This document shows positions 24,377 to 37,400 of a stretch of DNA of 64,000 nucleotides, piece by piece. The number at the start of each line of letters is the position of its first letter. Positions within the stretch are counted from its first letter, which is position 1. Source of the DNA: Dermatophagoides farinae. Taxonomy: Eukaryota; Arthropoda; Arachnida; Sarcoptiformes; Pyroglyphidae. The DNA is taken from the NCBI RefSeq assembly GCF_024713945.1, contig NC_134679.1:6949001-7013000 (forward strand). The letters are read 5' to 3'. Position numbers and translations under genes: made by a program. The notes under the pieces were generated by a model. The model saw only the letters and a program-made list of their open reading frames with translations. It was not told where the DNA came from and did not search any database.

Positions 24377-25414
24377 CATTTTTCAGTGACAACGTTGTAC
24401 TAATCCAAATATGAACATAATTAGAAGGAAAAAATTCGTGATGAACATTTTGTTATGCTCGATTCTGACATCCGTTTTTTTTCATTGTTTCCAATTGTCC
24501 GATCGTGATCATGAATTTATTGATTGATTAATTAATTAATCGATTAATTCAAGTGATTGATTGATGGTTGATTCGTACAAAATTGTTCATTCATGAATCA
24601 GACTAAGAAAATGATTCATTTGATTTATGTATGATTTTTTTCTTTTTGTCTGTTTGCATCTTGTAAAATTCATCATAAACATTTCAACATTTGCATCTTT
24701 TCATTCATTTATCGATCGATCAATCAATCAATCCAACATAAATCCTTTTGTTTTATTTAGTTTCATCATTTTTTTTTGTAAGTTTTCAATTATTTTTTGC
24801 GCCAATAATCGACATCAGTGAAAAATTTGTGTTACTTGACATACACACAAAGTGAGTAACATTAGATAGCAAAAATGAAAAATGTGAAAAAAAGAGAAAA
24901 AGAAAATTGAATCAAAATTTGAGTTCAAACTCTAGTCAACAAAAAAAACTTGCCTATATTAAGATTGAGATTTTTTTTCTCACTTACTGAATGACTATGA
25001 ATGATTGATGTATTTGAAAGAGAGAAAGACGTGAAATAATCACATATCTCGACCTTTGTTTCATCATCATTGTCTTTAAAGATGTGTAAAGTAAAAAGAT
25101 GTTCCTATGTTTCGGCATCATTTACTAATCATTTTTTTGTTACATTTTTTTTCTAGGAATTTTTCAATTTCATTAATGAACAACGTTTAAATAAACAAAC
25201 ATTGATTGATTGATTATCCATGATTTCTCCAACTTTGAAAATAATTTAAAATTATGAATTTTGATATCAACATCAACATCATATCCACCCTCATTTCATA
25301 TTGAGATCTATTTTTTTTTTTTTTTTTGTTGCTTCATTTACCATTCGTTCATTGACCATTCGTCTGTTTTATTTGTTTATCGATCATCATCTATAATTTA
25401 CGACGACGACAAAC

Positions 25415-28400
25415 ATGAATGACAATTTAGAAAATATGGCATATCATCATCATTATCATCATAATAATAATAATAATCAACGAAAACGACATCCATTTAA
25501 TGACCACGATATGAACATGATCCATAATCGAATACGATCATCGTCATCATATCGTTCAATATTCATATATTCTATATTTCATCTATTTTTATCATCGATA
25601 TTTATTCAGGTAAATAAATTATTCATTTTTATATTAATCAGACTAGAGAAACAAAAGAATTGACAATTTCCGACAATAATTCTGCCCTAAAAATTTTGCT
25701 TGTCTCTGACCTAAATTAATATATCAACTTGAAAAAATATTAGAATAGAGCAGCAATATCCCAATAAAGGAAATCTGTTTCATTTATGAATCACTTAGTT
25801 ATGTTTGTCATTGTCACAATCTTTCAAATCATCATCGTTATGATGTAAGGATGTTTTTGTTTGCAGCACATCAAGATATGAAAACATTTCCAATTGAAAC
25901 GCTTGTTTCTCTAGCCTCTTATCCATTTATTCATCATTCATTTACATTGTGTTTGTATGTTGCATTTCATGCCGAAACACGTTTCTTTTTTTTCATTTCT
26001 TTCCTATAGCGATTTTTTTTTGTTTCATGTGTTGCCCATTATAAACAAAAAAAATGATCTTTCCATTCATGCATGCCTTGTCCTTGACATCTTGATCTTG
26101 ATCCTGTCATTTTATTTCATTCAAAATTAAATTTTTTCCCTTATTCCTGGTTCATGATGAATGGTGAATAAAGATAACGAAAAAATTAAATGTTATGAAC
26201 TTTTCTTTTAAAACATTTGCTGTGTATTTATAGTATAGTAGTATAGTAGGATTATTATATTAAAAAAATAGTTTTCTATGTCTGGATAACATCAACTTAG
26301 ACATTTTCTTCTTAATCATGATCAAGGCAAATGAAAACAAAAACAACACTTTCACATTGACATTGAATCCATTCCAAGAATAAATAAATGTGAAAATAAT
26401 TATATTCTTTGCTTGCTTTTGAATGATGATGTTTTCAGAAATGGTTATTTTTAGAATTTTATTATTATGAAAGTATTCATCATACATCAAACAACTCTAT
26501 AAATAAACAAATGAGACATATGAATTTTTAATTTTAAATTTTTTTTCATTCAACATAGAATGCATTTGCTGCTGAATATGAAAATTTCAATTCCTCATCT
26601 ATAATTAATAATACGACGACAACAACAACATCATCACTATTGTCATCGATCAATATACTGAATGGAATCCATGATAACAATAATTCAAGCACAACAGCAA
26701 ATGTTGCAAAATCACAAAATATTGATTATGACGATGAAGATGATGAAGATATGGAATATGATTATTCAAATGGCAATTCCAATGATGATGATGTTGATGT
26801 TGAAAAATTTATCGTGATTCATCCTGAAATCGAACCAACAATTGATGATTATGAGAATGGATTCTGTATATCGGATAATCGTATGTCATGTGGTAAAGGT
26901 GGTTTTACCGGTGATGTTGATATACCATGTGCTCGTAATACACGGCCACAACGTTTTGAAACCGATGAAGAATTGAATCTAATACGTGATGTTTGTCCAG
27001 AATTTCTGGAAAATATGCAGCCAGGTGAAAGACCTGAACTTTGTTGTAATATGAAAGGATTACATGAGCTTCGTATTAGTTATGATATGCCTAAACAGAT
27101 GGGTATAAGTCGATGTCCATCTTGTTATTATAATTTTCGCCGTTTATTTTGTAATTTTGTTTGCTCACCATATCAAAGTAAATTTTTACGTATCGATAAA
27201 ACCGAATCTGTTTTGATTGGTAATGAAACCTATCAAAAGATACGTGAAATGACTCATTTCATTAATAAAGATTTTGCAAATGGCCTTTATGAATCTTGTA
27301 AATGTAAGTTTTTCGGAAAAAATCCCGTCATGTTTTTGTTAATTTTTAAAACTTTTAACACACAGATGTACAAGGCATTTCTGCTGGTCTTTATGCATTG
27401 GATCTAATGTGTGGTAGTCATGGATCGAAACATTGTAATGGACCAAGATGGATTCAATTTATGGGCATCTCTGCTGATAATGGTGGTTATGCCCCGATTC
27501 ATATTAATTATGAATTTACTGAAGATGAAAAAATTCTTGTCAATAATAGTACGGTATTTGAACCAATGAATCCCGCCACCGTATCATGTGCAAATGTACC
27601 GCCGGGTTTTCCATCCGATGCTACATGTCCTTGTCAAGAATGTTCCACTTGTTTAGAATCAAAAGGTCAACAAGTTTTAGATGGCCTTTTATCGAAACTT
27701 TCCCGTGTTATGAATACACAAGAATATTCATCATTTACCATTTATAAATTGAGTGGTTGTGCAACATTTGGCCTATTTTTATATATTTTCATCGTTATTG
27801 TTGTGTTGGTATATTTTTTGATTTTTAATACAAAAGAAAAATCTTCGTATGATGGTAAGTGGGTGGTGTCATATAGGGGATTAGGGTTGTAATTTCTTCT
27901 TTTTTCATCTTGGTATAGTTTCTGAAACATTTAACGGCGATGAAAAAATGGACAATTTACAGCAACATCAACAACAACAGCAAGAAACCTATCTATCCGG
28001 TTCAAGACATGATGATGGTGGTTCATTTTCACCAACAGCAGCAACAAGTCCTGAAATAGAATCTGAAAAATTTGTTAAAATTAATCCTTGTAATCAAATG
28101 GGCATTATGCAACCATTGGAACATTTGCATACCGTAAACTTGGCATTGGGAATTCGATTGGAACAATTTTTCGAACAAATTTTTCGATCATGGGGTGTTT
28201 TTGTTGCTCGAAATCCATGGTCAATAATAATTGGTTCAATTGTAATTAGTTTATATTTGGCTGCCGGCGTTTTCACCCATTATCAAGTGACTACTGATCC
28301 GGTTGATTTATGGGTACCAGCTGGTAGTCAAGCTCGTAGTGATATGGAATTGTTTAATGAAAAATTTTGGAAATTTTATCGTATCGAACAAGTTATCATT

Positions 28401-31400
28401 GAACCAAAATTGATGAAACCATTCACATTGGCCAACTATACAAATTATGATGGTGATGCATTGATTGAATTTGGTCCAGCGTTTGAACAACAATTCATGC
28501 TGCAAGCATTTGATTTGTATGAAAATATTAAACAATTGAAAGCACGATATTTCGACAAACGCATTGGACAAAATCGTACGATACATTTGGAAGATATTTG
28601 CTATAAACCATTGAGCGTTTCATGTGCAGTACAAAGTATTTTCACTTATTTTGGCCAAGATATTGATCAAGTTCGACGTCCAAATTATATTCGTCGAATT
28701 CAGAATTGTGTAGAGTAAGTTGTTTGTGATTTTTTTTAAAATTAATTCTAATTTTTATTGAATTGTGTTGGACAGAAATGGCTTAAATCCAAAATGTTTT
28801 GGTAAAAATGATGTACCATTACCATATCCTGGTGTAGCATTAGGTGGATTTAAAGATGATCGATATTTAGAAGCTAAAGCGTTAATTATAACCTTACCGG
28901 TTGTCAATCATAATGATCCGAAATCTAACATTCCTGCAAATGAATGGGAAAAAGAATTTCTTGCATTATTGGAAATGGCCACTAAAACAAACAAATATAA
29001 CTTGTTGAATCTAGCTTATAAAGCTGAACGTTCAGTGGAAGATGAGTTAGATCGACAAAGTCAATCGGATATTGTTACCGTTGCGGTTAGTTATCTAATA
29101 ATGTTCATTTATATTCTATTGGCTCTTGGTGATATGGATAAATGTTCAACCATTCTGACGACGGCTCGATTTACATTGGGATTTGTCGGAGTTGCCGTTG
29201 TTTTATTGTCGGTTCTAGCATCGTTGGGTTTATTTTTTTATTTCAACATTCCAGCAACATTGATTATTGTTGAAGTGATACCATTTCTTGTGCTTGCTGT
29301 TGGTGTCGATAATATCTTCATATTGGTTCAATCATTTCAACGTGATAAACGTCAAGATAATGAAACTTTAGTGGATCAAATTGGTAGAGTTGTTGGGGAA
29401 ATTGCACCAAGTATGCTATTATCATCACTATCGATGAGTGCCTGCTTTTTTATTGGTACATTGACCGAAATGCCCGCTGTACGAATGTTTGCATTATATG
29501 CGGCTGTTGCATTGATCATTAATTTTTTCTTACAAATGACCTGTTTTCTTGGCCTGTTCACATTGGACACTAAACGTCAATTGGATCATCGTTTGGACAT
29601 TTTTTGGTGTATTAAAACATCAACCAAAAAACGCGATGTTGACAATATCAACAAAGAAAGTGTCCTTTATTTATTATTCAAAGATATCTATTCATCTGCA
29701 TTGCTGCAAGATAAAGTTCGCATGGTAACATTATTAGTATTTGGCGCATGGTTTTGTTCATCATTTGCTGTTCTGGATAAAATACACATTGGTCTAGAAC
29801 AAGACCTAACGATGCCTGAAGATTCATATATGATAAATTATTTCAATTTTTATCAAAAATATTTTGTCACTGGACCACCAGCATATTTTATGATCACTGA
29901 TGCTGGTTTGAACTATTCAGATCCAAATATTCAACGTATGCTTTGTACACAGAATAAATGTGATCCAAATTCATTGCCATCAATATTGGGAATGCTTTCG
30001 AAACGACCAAACATGACATATATTCAAACGAAACCTGTATCATGGGTCGATAGCTATTTTGAATATCTTGAAAGTTCAAATTGTTGTTATAAAAAATCTC
30101 ATAATCAAACACATGATGAACAATGTTTTGATGATCGTAAGTGTTTTTGTTTGTACTTTTTTCCAATAAATAAGTGTCAATTTTTTCAATTATCCCAGGC
30201 ACTGAATGTAAAATGTGTTGGCCAAAAGAAAGCTGGCCAAGTGGATCAGATTTTATTCGTTTTGTGCCATTCTTTCTGCAACAACCACCGAATTCTGATT
30301 GTGCTAAAGCCGGTCTTGGGCAATTCGATGATGCCGTGCGATATGAATGGCTTGAAGATGAAAATAATATAGAAATTTCAAGTATGTGTTGTTGTTTTCG
30401 TTTTGATTTTGATGAATTTTGATGAATAATCGTTATTTTTCACTCACTCATTTTTCTCATTTTCAGCAACTTATTTATCAGTTTATCGAAGCGTATTAAA
30501 AACTTCGGAAGATTTTTATGAATCTTTACGTTCATCACGTGAAATTGCTGCAATTTTAACGGAAAAGTTACGTAATGCAACCGGCACTGAAGCTGTCGTC
30601 AGGCCATATAGTCTTCCAGATGTTTTCTATGAACAATATCTTACAATGTGGCCTGATACAATCAAAAGTTTAGGAATCTCAATATTAGCCATTTTCATTG
30701 TAACATATTTATTTTTGGGTTTGGATTTTTATTCCGCTTTAATCGTGGCTGTCACAATTCTGATGATTATTGTCGATTTAATGGCAATGATGTATTGGTG
30801 GGAAATATCATTGAATGCCATATCATTAGTCAATTTGGTTGTCGTAAGTTTTTTTCGTTGTTGTCAAATTCAATTCATGACATTTTTTTCAACTTTTTTT
30901 CTTTCTCCACAATCGCGCCGCCAATAGGGTGTCGGAATATCTGTCGAATTCTGTTCACATCTGGTTCGTTGTTATTCGATTTGTTCGTCACCAACACGTA
31001 TACTTCGTGCAAAAGAAAGTTTGGAAAAAATGGGCAGTTCAGTATGTATTGTTGTTGTTGATTGTAGAAAAAAGTTTCTTTTTTTTGACAATTTTAATTA
31101 ATAACTAAAAATGAAAATTGTTCTATTTTCTCTATTTTATTTCACTTTGCTCACAACAGATTCTATCCGGAATCACACTAACCGATTGTGGTATATTGAT
31201 TTTAGCATTTGCAAAATCCAAAATATTTCGTGTATTCTATTTTCGAATGTATTTGGGTATTATTCTTTTCGGTACACTACACAGCCTTATATTTTTGCCG
31301 GTACTATTATCGGTGATTGGACCACCAATTAATAAACAACGATTATTTCTAAATGATTTACATCATCATCGTCGTAATCATCATCATTCATTTCGACGTC

Positions 31401-31639
31401 ATCGTAGTGATAAAAATTGTGTATTGACATATTCATCATCATCATTATCATCATCGTCGTCGTCGACATCATCCTCACCTACGCATTTTTCACTAAATAA
31501 AACGAATAATCAGCAACAACAACGAAGAAGAATTTCTGATTCATCCACTGAATCAATTCCACAGACAAGACAGAATAATCATCAACCAGAATTGGTTACA
31601 ACCACTGTTGATATGCAACCGAAAAATTGTTATTGTTAA
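25415..31639 (+). CDS. NPC1: NPC intracellular cholesterol transporter 1 (NPC1)
   Basis: Late endosome/lysosome membrane protein that takes cholesterol from NPC2 and exports it. Nine exons: 25415-25609, 26559-27303, 27366-27854, 27919-28714, 28776-30136, 30199-30381, 30467-30843, 30928-31041, 31160-31639; total 1579 aa (human 1278). Intron 1 is 949 nt, the rest 61-118. An unusually long His/Asn-rich leader (about 45 aa) precedes the hydrophobic signal segment (about 47-65), then about 100 acidic Asn/Asp-rich residues, then the Cys-rich sterol-binding N-terminal domain from about 165 ([47 protein letters not shown]). The sterol-sensing domain is about 840-1010 ([20 protein letters not shown]). 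Patched-type helices continue through exons 7-9 ([32 protein letters not shown]). The tail is Ser/His/Gln-rich and ends KNCYC, without the terminal di-leucine LLNF known from mammals. Confidence 0.95.
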
Positions 31640-33248
31640 AATAGAAACCATACACATAAATAGGTTTAGATTATATGTTTAAATTTAAAGTGCCATCAAT
31701 TGTGCAAAATGAAACGATAACAAATGCGAAAAAATCAGACAACCTGCAACAACAGAATTTCCTATACATTCCCATTCAGTCAGTCAAATATATAGAAAAA
31801 GAAATTAGTCTCATTTCATTTCATCTCTTCTTATTATCTCTTTCTTTCTTGTATTCATAAATCTGTGATTTACAATTTTATTCGATTCACTTTTATTACT
31901 AATTGGAAATATATCATATTATTCATTCACTTGTTTCATATTTTATTATTTAAATATTTAAATTGGAAATGGAATTGATTGGTTGATTAACAACAAATTA
32001 CCATCACACACTTGATATGATTATTTTTGTTTTTGCCGTATTATTTTTCTATATATAAATTACACATAATAATTACAATCATTTATTGATTGATTTGAAT
32101 TTCTTTTTGTTTCTTTATAATGTTGAAATAAAGTGAGAATGAAAAATCATGATCTTAGTATGATTGATTGATTTCCATCATCATCATTATTGAATAAACC
32201 AGAGTTTTTTTTTGTTAACGACCAAACATGAAACAGAACCAATGTTTTTATTTTTTGTTTTGTTGGTTGGTTGTCTATCTTATCGATTATTGGATAATTT
32301 CCAATGAAAATTTCAAATGTCCGAAGTGTTATTCCAGACATGTTTTCAACCCAGATGAAATCATTTGGTTATATGGATGGTTCTTGAATGGCTTCTTTTT
32401 TGCAAAATCTGTTTTTATATTTTTTTTTTTTTGCTTCAACTTAAATCCACCAGTATACATTAGAATCTTCTGATTTTATTAGATCGATCAAGAGATTCGA
32501 TAATGCATTTTGTTTTTGTTTTTTTTTTCATTGCAAATTACTTTTTTTGGTATTTTCATTGAACATTTTGATGATAAATAATAGATTCATTCTGTTTGCG
32601 TGAACAGGGTTTGATTTTTTCTTTCAATTTGATGATGATGGCTATTCTGGAATTCGTGATGAGCCATTGTTTTAGATTGCTGGACAAATTCAATTTTTTT
32701 TAGCTTGCAGCTTGATTCAGATTTTGGCTTCATTTTTGCTTATAAAATACATGTATGCTAATGGTCTATGAAGGAATAGAAATCTGATCCAAAATCTGTA
32801 AATATTTATTCTGATCCGATTGAAAATGTTTCATTGATTGTGTAACGATGACATGTTTAAATTTGTTTTTGTTTTTAAATGTATTTTTTCTGCAAAATTC
32901 TTCCGGTTTATGTGTAATTGTTGTGCTTGTTTGTTTTAGGGTTTCTTTTATTTTTCTTTATTCTGAAATATACAATGTGTGTGTGCCGCTATTGTTATCA
33001 ATTCACAAATGTGCTCACACAAACACAGACTTGTCATTTTCATTATTGATTTGTATACGATGATTCCATTGTTCCATGTTTGGTTTAGTCATCAATGTGA
33101 TGATTATCATTGTGAATTGAAGAATGAGAATCATTAATAGATGAAAAAATTCACATTCCATTTTTATTATCATTCGGCAATAATAATGATAATAGAAGCC
33201 ATGAGAATTTTCCTTTCTCTTCAGGTTATTTTAACCATCAATTTCATA

Positions 33249-33270
33249 ATTTTTTTTTTTTTTTTTTTTT
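33249..33270. repeat. Poly-T tract
   Basis: About 22 consecutive T bases in the desert between NPC1 and the cyclase. No adjacent retroelement body or target-site duplication was recognised. Confidence 0.8.
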
Positions 33271-34439
33271 TGGTGATTCCACATTTTTTTGATTGATTCT
33301 ACCCGCACATGTATGGCTGATTATTTTGAAATTCTTAGCTCATTATTATATAGTCATTATATGGAATTCTGTTTTTTTTTGTTCTGGAATAATTATTAAA
33401 ATGTGTGTGTGTGTGAATTAATCAGCTCTCGAATAATATTTGGCCAACGACTGACTCAAATACATATGTAAATCGCTGTTATCGCTGTTACTGTAAATGA
33501 TTATGGTAGGAATAAAACAAACGAAATATATTTGAAAATGCAAAAAAAAATTTGAAAAATCCATTATCAATATCATCATTTCTACAATGCTAAATTTCAT
33601 TCTCGCACATATTTATTTATATTGATTTTTTGCCTGAATATATTTTGAGATTCTCAAGCAAATACGTGATGTGATCGTTTTTTTTATTGTCTAATGGAAA
33701 TTGAGAATGTAATGTGATTACAACATCATGAATCATGTTGATGATGATGATAATTTCAATGATCAATTTTTAATGATTTTCAGAGTAATAATTTCATATA
33801 TGATGATAATCAACACCATCATCATAGCGAAAAACGAGAAAAAAAAACATTGCTGTCCTGCTTATTAATGAACAAACAAAATAATTTCTCTTACTCATGG
33901 TGATCTATCTATTTATTTGATATATAAAAATAGAAAAACAAAACAAACGAAAAAATAGACAAATAAAAGTTTTTTATAATTTCTATATGTTTCTCTGCCC
34001 ATTTCGTCAATGAGTGAGAGAGACGAAACATAAATAAATAAATAAATTAGCTTGATAATAAGCCATTCATATATTGTTTTCGAGTTGATTTTGTTGATGA
34101 ATTGTTTGTCCCATAAAGAAAATATTCGTGTATCAGAATAAAAAAAATGCCAATAGAATTTGACATTTGAAAACATTAATTCTGTTTCCGAGCTTTAAGA
34201 ATTTCTTTATCAACAATGTTATTGATGATGATGATGATGATATTGACAGCACAATCATTGTTGTTGCTGTTATTGTTTTTTATTCGGGTCAACACCCAAA
34301 AAAAAATATTGAGTACCGTACAATTCTTGTTTGTTTGTTTTTGAATGATAATTTTTATCGATTGAATTGAAAGTCATTATATTTTTTTTCTGCTTTTATT
34401 GATCTCTAATGAACTATTAAATGTGAATGATGAATTCTC

Positions 34440-34440
<1 letters not shown>

Positions 34441-34466
<26 letters not shown>
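34441..34466. repeat. (GT)13 microsatellite
   Basis: Thirteen perfect GT units in the desert upstream of the cyclase. Confidence 0.9.
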
Positions 34467-34470
<4 letters not shown>

Positions 34471-37400
34471 TTCAGTAGTGCAGTGCTGTAGTATTTGAGG
34501 AGTTATTTTTATTATAATTGTAATTGCAGCCATTTGAAATGTGTTTTTCCTTATTTGGTCGTTTTCCCAGTTATACAGGATTATAGGGTTTGTTCTTCAC
34601 AAGGAAAACGAAAAAAAGGATCAAGATCGAAATTCCTTTTTTTTGGATCAAGTGAAACATGGTTACAATTTTTTCCCTTTTTATTTCTTTCTTCTATTTT
34701 GATCCTTCAAATTCATTTCATTTCATTTATTTACCCATTGCCAATTTGATTGAATTTGAATTGTCTATTGTCTATGGATGCTTCTAGTGCTGCAATTTTT
34801 TTCTCTAATTCCACAATATGTGATGTTGTTAGATATTGGAAATTGGAAATTCACAACAACAGAAAAAAAAGATTTGTCAAGAAAATTCTTCAGGCAATTT
34901 TTTTCGTTTGTTTGTTTGGCTAGAATTTCATTTCAATGCTTACGACAAAAGAGCTTTAGCGGGTTAATTATGAATGAATGATTTAAATTACAAACACAGA
35001 GAGAGTGACGTGGAAAATGAAAACAACAAAAAAATGTAGCAAAATATTTCCAAATAAGAGATGCAACAACAACAATAATAAATAGTCAAAAATCAAAATC
35101 AAAATTATCCAAATACTAAATAAACACACACACACAATCGATTGATTGAATCGATATGATTTTATTAGCTGTAGTTGTTGCTTGATGAATGTTTGAGGCA
35201 ATCATATGGTCGGTTATTTTCTGTGGAAATATTTCAAACGTTGGACGAAACAAAAACAATATTTTGCTCACTTTTTTTCATCATTCAGTTCTTTTTTTAT
35301 AACCATGGATTGATGGAACAAATAAAGATTTTTGTTTGTTTTGTTCATTTTTTTCTTGTTTTGACTGGTTCGATTATCAAGCACGCAATGTTTGTCACGT
35401 CGTTTTTGTTATGTTATTCTGTTGGATCACTATAACTTTATATGAAAAGAATTTTTTCTCTTCTCTTCTTTCTCTTACTCGTTATTGTTCTGAAAGAATT
35501 TTCTCGATTTTTCACGAATATAATGAGTAATGACTCTCTCTCTCTCTCTTTGGTTGTAATGATGACCTAAATATCAATGATGACGATCATTTTTCCCTAT
35601 TATTTAATTGTTATGATGAATGATTAGATTCGGTAACAATAATATCGAATATGAATTGGCGAATTTTTCTTTCTCATTTGGTCCACATAGAATCCATAAT
35701 TCTAAATGATCAATTCTTGATTCTCTCTCTCTATTGTAATTGTCATTGTCATTCATATATTTTAGTACCGGAAAAGACTGGTTATTTCTTTTCTTTTCTT
35801 TCTTCATTTTGTTCATTATAATCATAATCATCATCATTACTATTATCCATATTCAAAACCATGCGATGGTTGATATACAACATTTACTATTCATCAAAAT
35901 TCATTCCCGAGAAGAAGAAGAATAATTTCCGAAATTCTGATTCTAATCCATAATCATCATCATTTTTATCAGCCAGCTATGTTTCATTTAGAAAAAAAAG
36001 TTTACTTTTTTTTCTTATCTTTCTTACTCGTATGCAATTCAATTGTCTCTCGTTTGTTGTTTGTGTCGTCAATTGTGCACATTTTTATCAATCGAATGTA
36101 GTTTAGTTACATGGTAACACACACATACATATCAATATATTGTTGTTGTTGTTGTTGTTATTTATTGATTGTCCGATCGAATAAATCGAAACTTGAATGA
36201 AAAAAAAACAAATTGATCATATCACAACCATGTTTATTCACGAAAAAATAAAACCAAAATCTGTCCATGAAAAAAAAAATTTTCCATAGAAAAATTCTTT
36301 TTTTCAAACAAGATTCGAGAAAAAAGTTTGAATAATGAAATGAAATGGAATGAAGAAAAAATAAAAAATGAATGAATGAATGCAGCAATTTTATTTATTT
36401 TGATCATCATGTTCTTTATTTTTCTAAACTCTTTTGTATTTTTTTTTCAATTCATCTATTTTTTTGACCATCAGATCATCCAGATAGTTTGAAAAGTTAT
36501 TCTTGAGCAGAAAAGCAAAAGAATCAAGAATTTTTAACAATTTTAATTTTTCTCTTCATCTTGACTGTTTAAACGTTTTTTGTTTCTATTTGTAAAACTA
36601 GAGAATGGATGACAATATTTTTTATTCCACTGAAATTTCATTTTTCACGATTAGGCAGGTTCATTGATGAATATGATACTTTCACATTTTTTTCTGGTTT
36701 TTATTTTTAGATTCTTGCCACCACCACCTTGCTGTCTATATATCACTAGAAGTTCAGGAGCTCGATTTCGAAATTTTTCCAAGTTATGAAAAAATAGAAA
36801 TGATATAGAAATCACACAGAAGCACTTGATCATCACTTTTTTTCCTGGTGCAAATTTCAGATTCTCGATAATAATGACTGAATTCCAGATGTTCAAGATC
36901 AATCAATTGATAATAGGTGATCAATTTGGTTTTTGTTTTTTTGGTTGTTCTGAATTGTTATACACCATTCATAACTTACAATGAGAACAGAAATGATACA
37001 TTTAGGGCGTTCCTAATATATTTATATTGATGGTCATAAGTGAAAATCGAAATAACAAACCAAGAGGGATAAAAAATGATGATGATGATGATTGTGGACA
37101 AAACAAACAAATAAAATTCTATCGATCATGCATTATTGTGATCGTCGTTTATCGATAGGTAATGATGATAATAATGAAATGAGCAGCAGAAAATTCATTT
37201 ATTTGGCTATTGAATGGAATTCAAAAAAAAAATCCAAAAGAATTTTGGCCACATGAAAAACATTTGGTTAAAACAGACGGTTCATATTTTTTTCAAGAAA
37301 GCTGCTCAATTCATTCATTGTGGAATGAAAAAGAGAATTCAAACAGAGAAGAGGTTGAATGCGCGCACTCAACAATCAACGACGATTTGGTTTGGCCATA

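Larger units (their letters stand above)
17876..25414. other. Non-coding desert upstream of NPC1 (7.5 kb)
   Basis: I find no supportable protein gene or RNA gene. The sequence is AT-rich with simple repeats. 18240-19060 is GC-richer than the rest (CGACGACGACG, GGCGTCGGCGTC, GCGCCCGGC) and could be a promoter/first-exon zone, perhaps for NPC1 with a long 5' UTR intron. Good splice-donor-like sites occur at about 20713 (AAAG|GTAAGA), and an AG|11 nt|GTAGG unit lies at about 19600-19614, but no coding can be attached to them. Confidence 0.45.

Noticed and set aside
25425-25520. CAT/AAT tandem repeats considered as a CRISPR-like or satellite array
   Set aside because: These are simple triplet runs coding His/Asn within NPC1 exon 1. 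There is no repeat-spacer structure anywhere in the window, and this is a eukaryote.
33241-33280. Poly-T tract considered as the tail of a retroposed element on the minus strand
   Set aside because: No reverse transcriptase, SINE body, tRNA promoter boxes or target-site duplication could be found next to it.
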